From an uncultured Verrucomicrobiota bacterium (GTDB taxonomy: Bacteria > Verrucomicrobiota > Verrucomicrobiia > Methylacidiphilales > Verrucolacustridaceae), in the NCBI GenBank assembly GCA_903905395.1, contig CAIVGD010000028.1, forward strand, positions 1-5,815: 5,815 nucleotides of DNA, in the 5' to 3' direction. Shown here piece by piece: positions 1 through 4,830 of this stretch. Within the stretch, counting starts at the first letter, position 1. Each line of letters begins with the position of its first letter. Below the pieces are notes generated by a model. It saw only the letters and a program-made list of their open reading frames with translations. It did no database searches and was not told the origin of the DNA. Made by a program: the position numbers and the translations under genes.

Positions 1-501
1 GAACTTCTCACCGGCGACCAACCCGAACCCGCTCACGCCGTCGCTTCCCAACTCGGCATCACGCGTGTCGAAGCAGGAGTAAAACCCGAAGGCAAAGCCG
101 CCCGCGTTTCCGCTCTCCTCGGCACTGTTCCTGGACTCGTCGCTATGGCGGGCGACGGCACGAACGACTCCCCCGCACTCGCCTCCGCCGATCTCGGAAT
201 TTCATTGGGCTCTGGCACCGATGCCGCAAAAGAAGCTTCTGCCGTCGTCGTGTTGAAAGGTGATATCGCCGGAGTGGCTCGTGCGTTTCTCATGGGCCGC
301 GCCACCCTTCGGGTCATCCGGCAAAACCTAGCTTGGGCTTTTGCCTACAACGCCCTCGCCCTTCCCGCCGCCGCCGGCCTTTTCATTTCCTCCACCGGAT
401 GGAGTTTATCACCGACCTGGGCCGCAACCTCGATGGGCCTGTCGTGCCTGTTTCTGACAGGAAACGCCCTCCGACTCCTCCGCTACACCCCACGTCTTTG
501 A
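1..501 (+). CDS. copA: P1B-type (probably copper) cation-transport ATPase, C-terminal part
   Basis: C-terminal 166 residues of an inner-membrane P-type ATPase; the start lies beyond the left edge. Seen: the P-domain LLTGD motif (residues 2-6), VKPEGK with the conserved lysine (27-32), and the hinge motif AGDGTNDSPAL (50-60) followed by ADLGISLGSGTDAA, then two membrane segments (about 106-130 and 138-157) and a short basic tail. In the P1B family the last two helices set metal choice. Here the first carries the Tyr-Asn pair (116-117) and the second carries MGLSC (145-149) then NALRL, close to the Cu(I)-type MxxSS and NxLRL pattern, with cysteine replacing the second serine. Copper export is therefore the likely role; another soft metal is not excluded. 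The gene converges on, and its last 93 bases are antisense to, the BamA-like reading frame. No terminator is visible after the stop. Confidence 0.9.
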   Translation, partial: ELLTGDQPEPAHAVASQLGITRVEAGVKPEGKAARVSALLGTVPGLVAMAGDGTNDSPALASADLGISLGSGTDAAKEASAVVVLKGDIAGVARAFLMGRATLRVIRQNLAWAFAYNALALPAAAGLFISSTGWSLSPTWAATSMGLSCLFLTGNALRLLRYTPRL

Positions 502-2307
502 ATAATTCGGTACGCACGCTTCCCTTGTGACCCACCCCATCGCCGTCCCCAGAAACGTCCTGCATTTTTGCTTGAGCGATTCGAGAATTTCTCCAAAAAC
601 TGCTTCCCAGTTTTGCGAGAAGTTCAGCATGATAATAAAAGGGAAGTGAGATGCAATTACTAAGGACCGCTCAGTATTTCCATTCCAGAAATAGCTCACG
701 CCGAATCCAAAGGTTAGCTCCTTGGGTTTTTCTACCACTTTTATAATCAGGTTTTGATAGTGAGGCCGATCTGTTTCTTCCGCATAAGTCTCCACGTTAG
801 AAAACAAGCCCGTCTTTAGAATGTTTTCCTTGCTACTTTTTTCTTTCAAAGTGTTAAACACCTCCCCAGGAGCCAACTCGATCTCCCTGCGGATCACTGA
901 GTCCTCTGTTGCGGTGTTCCCCAGAATTTCAATCCTCTCCACTTTGAACTTCTCACCCTCCGCAATTTTAAAATGAATATCAAGATCTCCTTTTTTTACT
1001 CCTGGCTCTATTTTCCGCTCCATCCTCGCCTCCCGAAATCCCTCCCGACCATACATGTTCTGCAATATCTCCAGGGACGCCTGCAATCCGTTCACGGAAT
1101 AGGCTCGCCCACGTGTCAGGCCATCCACTTGGATCATCTTGAGCCCCACCTGATCGAATACATTTTGTCGCTTCGAGTTACTCCTCAGCTCTTTTAATAT
1201 ATCGTTTTCACTAAAATAAGCATTTCCGGTCACAGAAATTTTTTCTACCCCATACCTCTGCCCCTCCACGATCCGATAGACCAAGCTCAAGTCCTCTCTG
1301 CTGTTACCTGCCCCTCCATCGATGCGACTTTCCTTTTCTTCTCCCTTATTATTTGGTTCGCCAAACCGGTCGAACGACGCCGTGACTTGGACATCCAGAA
1401 AACCCTTATTTTCATAAAGGTCTTTCAGCCGATCCAGATCTATCTCTAGTTTTTCAATCTTGAAGCAGTTCGATTCCTCCTTGGAGGACAACGAGCTTGC
1501 GGGCTTCAGCGTAACCACCTTCATCAACTCTTCTGCCCCCACTTCTTTGTTTCCCAGAAAACAAACTTCCTCAATAAAACCTGGCCTCCCCTCCTCAACT
1601 TCGAAAACCAATTTTGCTTCTTCCCCCTTCACATCGATCGTCTTAGGGGTGATTCTTACATCCTTATAACCTTTTTCCCGGTAGCACTCCTCCATTGCCA
1701 CCGCATCCCTGAACAGCCGTTCCTCGCGTAAGATTTCGCCTGCCTTTGTCACCGTCGGATTCCGAACAACCGCTCCCGCCCCGCCTGCCGACTCATGGGC
1801 ATCCCTCGTATCCCACGGCTTCGGATGCACGCGCATCAACTCCTCTCGTTTCACCGAAAGATTGTCGTCCAATCCACCATCTGGCCGTATCCTTTTCACT
1901 TCTACTTCAGAAACACGTACGCGAGGGTCGACGAACACACTCAGGCGTACCCCCCACTCTCCATCAACCATCACTGGCGAAGTCACAATCTGCACGTTGG
2001 TGTAATCCCCCGTCTGATAAAGGCTCTCAATATCTCCGTCCACCACCTGCTGGGAGTACACCCCACCCTTCTTGCTCCTCATACCCTGCCTCAGCTTTTC
2101 TTCGTTTAGCGCCACATCATTCCTCTTGCAGGAGTACTCGATTTCCAAAATACGAATCTGATTTCCAGCCTTCGAAACCGATTCCAACGGACCGACATGG
2201 AATGCACGGGCCGCCGGAACTACTTCTTGAGACCATCCCATCGCACCCCCAAGTAACAACAGCATTATAATAGACCAACGCACCCCTTCAGTTTGGTAAC
2301 CCATCAA
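409..2307 (-). CDS. bamA: BamA-like outer-membrane assembly protein, five POTRA domains, beta-barrel truncated
   Basis: Full-length BamA inserts beta-barrel proteins into the outer membrane. Here a signal peptide (hydrophobic core about 13-24, likely cut near WSQ 25-27) is followed by five POTRA units at about 51-128, 130-239 (with an insertion at 161-190), 242-349, 352-451 and 454-528. Units 3-5 show the usual GN loop (LGN 251-253, TGN 360-362, LGN 462-464). Residues 531-540 (LTFGFGVSYF) look like the first barrel strand. Homology fades by about residue 560-575, and the remaining residues look like random translation, ending antisense inside the ATPase gene. BamA proteins usually run about 750-850 residues, so most of the 16-strand barrel is absent and there is no room for it before the ATPase stop. 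The start is TTG 2307 or, equally likely, ATG 2304; no clear ribosome site is seen. The gene lies 53 bases after vapC and could be co-transcribed with it. Either a decaying remnant or a soluble periplasmic POTRA protein; I favour a remnant. Confidence 0.8.
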   Translation of the reverse strand: MMGYQTEGVRWSIIMLLLLGGAMGWSQEVVPAARAFHVGPLESVSKAGNQIRILEIEYSCKRNDVALNEEKLRQGMRSKKGGVYSQQVVDGDIESLYQTGDYTNVQIVTSPVMVDGEWGVRLSVFVDPRVRVSEVEVKRIRPDGGLDDNLSVKREELMRVHPKPWDTRDAHESAGGAGAVVRNPTVTKAGEILREERLFRDAVAMEECYREKGYKDVRITPKTIDVKGEEAKLVFEVEEGRPGFIEEVCFLGNKEVGAEELMKVVTLKPASSLSSKEESNCFKIEKLEIDLDRLKDLYENKGFLDVQVTASFDRFGEPNNKGEEKESRIDGGAGNSREDLSLVYRIVEGQRYGVEKISVTGNAYFSENDILKELRSNSKRQNVFDQVGLKMIQVDGLTRGRAYSVNGLQASLEILQNMYGREGFREARMERKIEPGVKKGDLDIHFKIAEGEKFKVERIEILGNTATEDSVIRREIELAPGEVFNTLKEKSSKENILKTGLFSNVETYAEETDRPHYQNLIIKVVEKPKELTFGFGVSYFWNGNTERSLVIASHFPFIIMLNFSQNWEAVFGEILESLKQKCRTFLGTAMGWVTREACVPNYSKTWGVAEESEGVSCQKQARQAHRGCGPGR

Positions 2308-2360
2308 CCCATCGCCAGCTTATTCTTTGTTCCTTAGCCACCCGCCAAAACCGATGTTCT

Positions 2361-2741
2361 TTATTTTAAGACGTACGGAATCCTTACCCCAGGCTCATCC
2401 TTTGGAAAATCTCGCTCATTCCGCGTGACCAGTAAACATCCCTGCTCCCTCGCCGTCGCCCAAATCACCGCATCAGGCAAACGCAGCCGAAATCTCTTAC
2501 GCAACTCCACCGCCTCCTGCGCTACCCCTCCCGCCAAAGCGTGCACCACGAATCCCGCGAGAAAATTTCGACACTCTCTCTCCTCCTCTTTGCCCCGAAC
2601 GCCGCTCATCACCTCCATCCAAGTAATCACACTGATTTCCCACTTCCCGTATTTCCCGAACTCCTCCCTCGCCTCCTCTCTGCCCTGAAGAAAATCAATC
2701 AGAACATCGCTGTCCATAATCGCTCTCAACGCGAACCCCAC
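2361..2741 (-). CDS. vapC: VapC-type toxin, PIN-domain ribonuclease
   Basis: A 126-residue PIN-domain protein, the usual VapC length. VapC toxins are Mg2+-dependent endoribonucleases, often cutting tRNA or rRNA, held inactive by VapB. The acidic catalytic set is complete: D10 in IMDSDVLIDFL, E43 in ITWMEVMSG, D90 in LPDAVIWATA and D111 in TRNERDF, with the TRN motif (106-108) that normally precedes the last acid. The GTG start at 2741 overlaps vapB by 16 bases. It is preferred over ATG 2717 because the first PIN beta strand (residues 5-9) must precede D10; starting at the ATG would remove it. The ATG has a plausible GAGAG ribosome site, so it remains possible. The stop-start overlap implies translational coupling to vapB. 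Confidence 0.92.
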   Translation of the reverse strand: MGFALRAIMDSDVLIDFLQGREEAREEFGKYGKWEISVITWMEVMSGVRGKEEERECRNFLAGFVVHALAGGVAQEAVELRKRFRLRLPDAVIWATAREQGCLLVTRNERDFPKDEPGVRIPYVLK

Positions 2742-2950
2742 TCCCCCCGAATCTCATCCAGAAATTTTCCCGCCTCCAATTTCTTTCCCCTCCACAATCC
2801 AAACCCCTTCTCCCTCTCCAAGACACTCTTCTCGGTTAACATTATCTCAATCGCATCCCGAATCGCCTTTGCCCTGGAAATGCCATTAATCTTACAATAC
2901 CTTGAGATTTCATCAAGCTTACCATCAGGTATTTCCACAATTGTTCTCAT
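2726..2950 (-). CDS. vapB: VapB-type antitoxin, ribbon-helix-helix
   Basis: A 74-residue antitoxin partnered with the PIN toxin directly downstream. Residues 2-7 (RTIVEI) form the DNA-contacting strand, and 9-21 and 25-39 the two helices of a ribbon-helix-helix (MetJ/Arc/CopG-like) domain, which dimerises and binds its own promoter. The C-terminal part has the toxin-binding signature of many VapB proteins: FGLW (50-53) and IRGEW (67-71). Expected roles are blocking the VapC active site and autorepression. The ATG start at 2950 has no Shine-Dalgarno sequence; a promoter -10 element lies only six bases upstream, suggesting a leaderless message. Confidence 0.9.
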   Translation of the reverse strand: MRTIVEIPDGKLDEISRYCKINGISRAKAIRDAIEIMLTEKSVLEREKGFGLWRGKKLEAGKFLDEIRGEWGSR

Positions 2951-2956
2951 GTTTGA

Positions 2957-2985
2957 TATATAGCATCGTCATCATATTAAGCCAA
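2957..2985 (-). promoter_or_regulatory. Promoter of vapBC, sigma70-like, probably leaderless
   Basis: Reading on the minus strand: -35 TTGGCT (2985-2980, 4 of 6 consensus bases), a 17-base spacer, and -10 TATATA (2962-2957, 4 of 6). Six bases (TCAAAC) separate the -10 from the vapB ATG, so initiation would fall at or next to the start codon. Assignment is by eye; spacing is ideal and the region is AT-rich compared with its surroundings. Confidence 0.55.
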
Positions 2986-2993
2986 GCATTAAT
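2976..2993. promoter_or_regulatory. Possible VapB operator, imperfect palindrome
   Basis: ATTAAGC (2976-2982) and GCATTAAT (2986-2993) form an inverted repeat with a three-base centre and one bulged base. It covers the -35 element of the vapBC promoter, where an autorepressing ribbon-helix-helix antitoxin would be expected to bind. Position and symmetry are seen; the binding role is inference. Confidence 0.3.
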
Positions 2994-3052
2994 CTTGCGG
3001 TTGGGGGTGCAAGAACGCCCATGTCGAATCTTCAGTTTTGTTCGTCCAGCTA

Positions 3053-3073
3053 GGCGGCCTCGGAGAGGCCGCC
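3053..3073. repeat. Perfect 9-bp-arm GC hairpin inside repeat copy 1
   Basis: Arms GGCGGCCTC (3053-3061) and GAGGCCGCC (3065-3073) are exact reverse complements around the three-base loop GGA. No T-run follows on either strand, so a simple intrinsic terminator is unlikely. The corresponding site in copy 2 (5717-5737) has three unpaired positions. Confidence 0.8.
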
Positions 3074-3106
3074 GCTACCTTAGCCCTCAATTCTCAGCTC
3101 TTCTGA

Positions 3107-3132
3107 CTTTAACTTAATCTTAAACTTAAACT
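3107..3132. repeat. Degenerate CTTAAA hexamer array in repeat copy 1
   Basis: Four consecutive six-base units, CTTTAA, CTTAAT, CTTAAA and CTTAAA, followed by CT. The counterpart in copy 2 (5771-5796) reads CTTCAA, CTTAAT, CTTAAA, CTTCAA. The array forms the AT-rich centre between the two GC-rich hairpins. Confidence 0.6.
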
Positions 3133-3154
3133 GGCGGCGGCGTCCGCCGCCCAG
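3131..3154. repeat. Second GC hairpin of repeat copy 1
   Basis: Arms GGCGGCGG (3133-3140) and CCGCCGCC (3144-3151) pair perfectly around CGT. The flanks CT and CAG extend the pairing to 3131-3154 with one bulged base. It lies 19-42 bases past the stop of the RelE/ParE-like toxin gene on the minus strand. It might slow or end that transcript, but there is no T-run after it. Confidence 0.7.
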
Positions 3155-3172
3155 CGGTCCTCCGCCACGCTC

Positions 3173-3442
3173 TTACTTCCCCTTTAATATTTTTTCGTAC
3201 TCCTCGTGCTTCCCGATCCAAAACCATATCATCCGCGACTCCCGAATTACCCCCAAGGCCCGGTGATCCAGATCGATACGAACCGACCAAATCTCCTCCG
3301 TGGAATGCACCTTCTTCATTCGTAAACTGGGATACCGCGGATCCTTCATCCATTGCCGAAACGCTTCTCTGGCTCGACGCCGCACTTCCGGAGCTAAATC
3401 CTCCGCCAATCGAACAAACTTTTTAGTTCTTCGGGAAATCAC
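3173..3442 (-). CDS. RelE/ParE-fold type II toxin
   Basis: An 89-residue basic protein of the RelE/ParE superfamily. The N-terminal part (7-33) forms the two expected helices (KKFVRLAEDLAPEVRRRARE), then comes HPSLRxKxVH-like wording at 38-46 (PSLRMKKVH), the strand WSVRIDL (52-58) with R61, and a C-terminal strand and helix WFWIGKHEEYEKIL (73-86). Members cleave mRNA at the ribosome or poison gyrase; which applies here cannot be read from the sequence. The start is GTG at 3442, overlapping the upstream antitoxin gene by 20 bases; no ATG alternative exists before residue 32. An AGGAG lies 13 bases upstream inside the antitoxin gene, rather far for a ribosome site, so coupling by overlap is likely. 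The gene ends beside the 106-bp repeat. Confidence 0.82.
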   Translation of the reverse strand: MISRRTKKFVRLAEDLAPEVRRRAREAFRQWMKDPRYPSLRMKKVHSTEEIWSVRIDLDHRALGVIRESRMIWFWIGKHEEYEKILKGK

Positions 3443-3653
3443 GGTCCGGCTTCATCTCCTCCGTATCTCCCCGCAGATCCTCCGCCACCGCCACCAGCGC
3501 CATCTCCCGCAACCGATCTGGGGCATGGCTCAAAAGAGAATCCCATTTATTCTCCGACGTGATCTCGGCCAGTACTAGGGCGGCCAGCGCATCCTGCCCA
3601 TCCTCTGGCAAAGCAGACACCTTGCGGAAAGCTTCAGTCAACAACTTGGTCAT
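3423..3653 (-). CDS. Antitoxin partner of the RelE/ParE-like toxin
   Basis: A 76-residue acidic protein directly upstream of, and overlapping, the toxin gene. It has the look of small antitoxins that accompany this toxin subgroup: an N-terminal helix MTKLLTEAFRKVSALPED, a QDALAALVLAEI helix (19-30), then WDSLLSHAPDRLREMA and a C-terminal EDLRGDTEEMKPD that resembles the toxin-binding tail of the family. No ribbon-helix-helix or other recognisable DNA-binding fold is evident, so autorepression is uncertain. It starts at ATG 3653 with only AAAAG in front. A near-consensus -10 ends six bases before the ATG, suggesting leaderless initiation. Confidence 0.8.
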   Translation of the reverse strand: MTKLLTEAFRKVSALPEDGQDALAALVLAEITSENKWDSLLSHAPDRLREMALVAVAEDLRGDTEEMKPDRDFPKN

Positions 3654-3659
3654 CTTTTT

Positions 3660-3687
3660 ATTTTACCCCCCACCCCTCCCTCGTCAA
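3660..3687 (-). promoter_or_regulatory. Promoter of the second toxin-antitoxin module, probably leaderless
   Basis: Minus strand: -35 TTGACG (3687-3682, 5 of 6), a 16-base very G-rich spacer, and -10 TAAAAT (3665-3660, 5 of 6). The -10 ends six bases before the antitoxin ATG, so transcription should begin at about the start codon. The best promoter match in the window. Confidence 0.65.
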
Positions 3688-3740
3688 CCACCCCCTCCCT
3701 TCCCAGCACTCCGCACCTTTGGCGTCCCTAAATCCACCAT

Positions 3741-3766
3741 AAAAAATCCGCGTCTGCGTCCCGCGG
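3741..3766 (-). terminator. Intrinsic terminator of the small exported-protein gene
   Basis: On the minus strand CCGCG (3766-3762), a nine-base loop and CGCGG (3752-3748) are followed at once by ATTTTTT (3747-3741). It starts 23 bases past the stop codon at 3790. The stem is short but fully GC, and the T-run is directly attached. It insulates the downstream toxin-antitoxin module from the exported-protein transcript. Confidence 0.6.
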
Positions 3767-3789
3767 CGACTTTGCGTGAAATTTTGGAA

Positions 3790-4239
3790 TCAGTACGTCC
3801 AACCGAACAATTTCCAACCATCGTTCGGGCGACTCGAACCATCCGGAGAATCCATCATGTTGTTGCTGTACGTCGGAGCCGTCCCCCGCTCCTGAATGAC
3901 TTCCTGATACACCGGTTTGTTCGCACTCGCAGGATTCACCGAATCCCATCCCTTGTTCGCCATCACCACAAACATCCCCACGTCCGGACTGTTGTCTTCC
4001 GGTTGAATCCCGCGCACCTGCTCCTCATCAGGATTCGCCACCGCCCTCTGCACCTTCTCCTTGTCATCCCCCTTGCGGCTCGCCGTGCTGCCCGAATTCA
4101 CAGTTCTCGCGCCTTCCACGGCGCTCTTCTTGACCGGCGCAGGTTTGACCGCCCCACCCGCCGTCACGTCGTTTGTTTGGGCTTGAACGATCCCCGAAAA
4201 AGAGACCGCCAAAGCCACTAATGTCCAATTCCATCTCAT
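3790..4239 (-). CDS. Small exported protein of unknown function
   Basis: A 149-residue protein that I do not recognise. Seen: a short basic N-end, a hydrophobic stretch (about 6-18) and a VQA-QT signal-peptidase I site after residue 20, so it is probably secreted to the periplasm or beyond. Residues 21-75 are low-complexity, rich in Ala, Lys, Ser, Thr and Val. The C-terminal half is more structured-looking (MFVVMANKGWDSVNP at 89-103) and ends in GWKLFGWTY. There is no cysteine, so it is not a lipoprotein. The ATG at 4239 follows AAGG with a seven-base gap, a usable ribosome site. It is divergent from ruvC, single-gene, and has its own terminator at 3741-3766. Confidence 0.72.
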   Translation of the reverse strand: MRWNWTLVALAVSFSGIVQAQTNDVTAGGAVKPAPVKKSAVEGARTVNSGSTASRKGDDKEKVQRAVANPDEEQVRGIQPEDNSPDVGMFVVMANKGWDSVNPASANKPVYQEVIQERGTAPTYSNNMMDSPDGSSRPNDGWKLFGWTY

Positions 4240-4245
4240 TCCTTT

Positions 4246-4273
4246 ACCTTAGCCGACCTTTTTCAGTGGTCAA
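4246..4273 (-). promoter_or_regulatory. Possible promoter of the exported-protein gene
   Basis: Minus strand: -35 TTGACC (4273-4268, 5 of 6), a 16-base spacer, and a weak -10 TAAGGT (4251-4246, 3 of 6), again ending six bases before the ATG. The same bases include the AAGG that could serve as a ribosome site, so the two readings compete. Confidence 0.35.
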
Positions 4274-4283
4274 ACTAAGCCCC

Positions 4284-4298
4284 TCGAGGTTCCCTCGA
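4284..4298. other. Short inverted repeat in the ruvC leader
   Basis: TCGAGG (4284-4289) and CCTCGA (4293-4298) are exact reverse complements around TTC. It lies between the divergent starts of the exported-protein gene and ruvC. Only six base pairs, so chance is possible; no function is assigned. Confidence 0.3.
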
Positions 4299-4328
4299 CA
4301 ATTTCCCCCTGCTTGGCACGCTCGCCGC

Positions 4329-4823
4329 GTGCGCATCCTCGCCCTCGACCCCTCCCTCCGAGCCACCGGCTACGCCGTTCTCGAAGGCACCGCAGAAAAA
4401 CCCGTTGTCGTGGACTCCGGTACCATTCGAAACCCCGCCTCCCGCGCCGCCCCAGCCTGCCTCCTCGAAATCCATGACCGCTTGGAGGAACTCATCACAC
4501 GCCACTCCCCTCAAGAACTCGCCATCGAGCTGATCATCTACGTCCAGAACACCCGCACCGCCATCATCCTCGGAGCCGCCAGGGGCGTTGCCCTTCTCGC
4601 CGCCGCACGCGGGGGCCTCACCATCCACGAATATCCGCCCAAGCTGGTTAAAAAAGCCGCCACCGGTCGAGGCGCCGCCCGCAAAGAACAAGTCACCTTT
4701 ATGACCCGTGCCCTCTTCGGCCTCCGCCACAACCCAGGCCCCGATGAGGCCGATGCCCTCGCCGTTGGCCTCACCCACCTCCGACGCTCCGCCTTTTCCG
4801 CGCGGACCATTTCGGCAATCTAG
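4329..4823 (+). CDS. ruvC: Holliday-junction resolvase RuvC
   Basis: RuvC is the dimeric endonuclease that cuts Holliday junctions symmetrically after branch migration by RuvAB. From GTG 4329 the product is 164 residues (E. coli: 173) and begins with the canonical MRILALDPS. The four metal-binding acids are all present: D7, E67 (LAIE), D139 and D142 (PDEADAL). Further hallmarks are TGYAVLE (13-19), NTRTAIILGAARG (74-86) and RKEQV (118-122). An upstream frame extends to ATG 4173 or 4221, but those residues do not match the family, so the GTG is preferred even though no Shine-Dalgarno sequence is seen. L68 replaces the second glutamate common in the AIEE motif, which is not a catalytic position. 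It ends seven bases before ruvA, forming a ruvCA operon. Confidence 0.93.
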   Translation: MRILALDPSLRATGYAVLEGTAEKPVVVDSGTIRNPASRAAPACLLEIHDRLEELITRHSPQELAIELIIYVQNTRTAIILGAARGVALLAAARGGLTIHEYPPKLVKKAATGRGAARKEQVTFMTRALFGLRHNPGPDEADALAVGLTHLRRSAFSARTISAI

Positions 4824-4830
4824 TGAAGCG

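Larger units (their letters stand above)
3046..3151. repeat. 106-bp interspersed repeat, copy 1 (intact hairpins)
   Basis: This block matches 5710-5815 over 106 bases without gaps and with six mismatches (about 94% identity) by direct comparison. It begins CCAGCTAGGC and ends in a GC-rich hairpin arm. Its plan is a GC-rich hairpin (3053-3073), about 59 bases of AT-richer DNA ending in a degenerate hexamer array (3107-3132), then a second GC-rich hairpin (3133-3151). It sits between the two toxin-antitoxin modules, beyond the stop of the RelE/ParE-like toxin. Two hairpins around a spacer resemble a REP/REPIN or MITE-like element. No reading frame within it looks real. The copies may extend beyond 3151, but the second is cut by the window edge. 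Confidence 0.85.

Noticed and set aside
33..317. Minus-strand open frame opposite the ATPase
   Set aside because: Antisense to the strongly conserved GDGTND region; composition is that of a shadow.
383..565. Small minus-strand frame near the end of the BamA-like gene, considered as a frameshifted barrel remainder
   Set aside because: Gly/Val-rich with no strand pattern, and far too short; no barrel sequence was found in any frame before the ATPase stop.
1746..2270. Plus-strand open frame of 174 codons opposite the BamA-like gene
   Set aside because: Ser/Pro/His-rich; the opposite strand encodes clear POTRA domains.
3107..3132. Hexamer array considered as a CRISPR-like or coding repeat
   Set aside because: Units are only six bases with no spacers, and no reading frame is maintained.
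3173..3353. Overlapping minus-strand frame (3126-3353) inside the RelE/ParE-like toxin gene
   Set aside because: Runs through the repeat hairpin and has no family resemblance; the toxin frame has clear motifs.
3559..4221. Long plus-strand open frame of 220 codons opposite the exported protein and the second antitoxin
   Set aside because: Arg/His/Pro-rich composition typical of an antisense frame in GC-rich DNA; the minus-strand genes have a signal peptide, family motifs and promoters.
4173..4328. Upstream extension of ruvC to ATG 4173 or 4221
   Set aside because: The extra residues match nothing in RuvC, overlap the divergent gene's start region, and the canonical N-end begins at GTG 4329.
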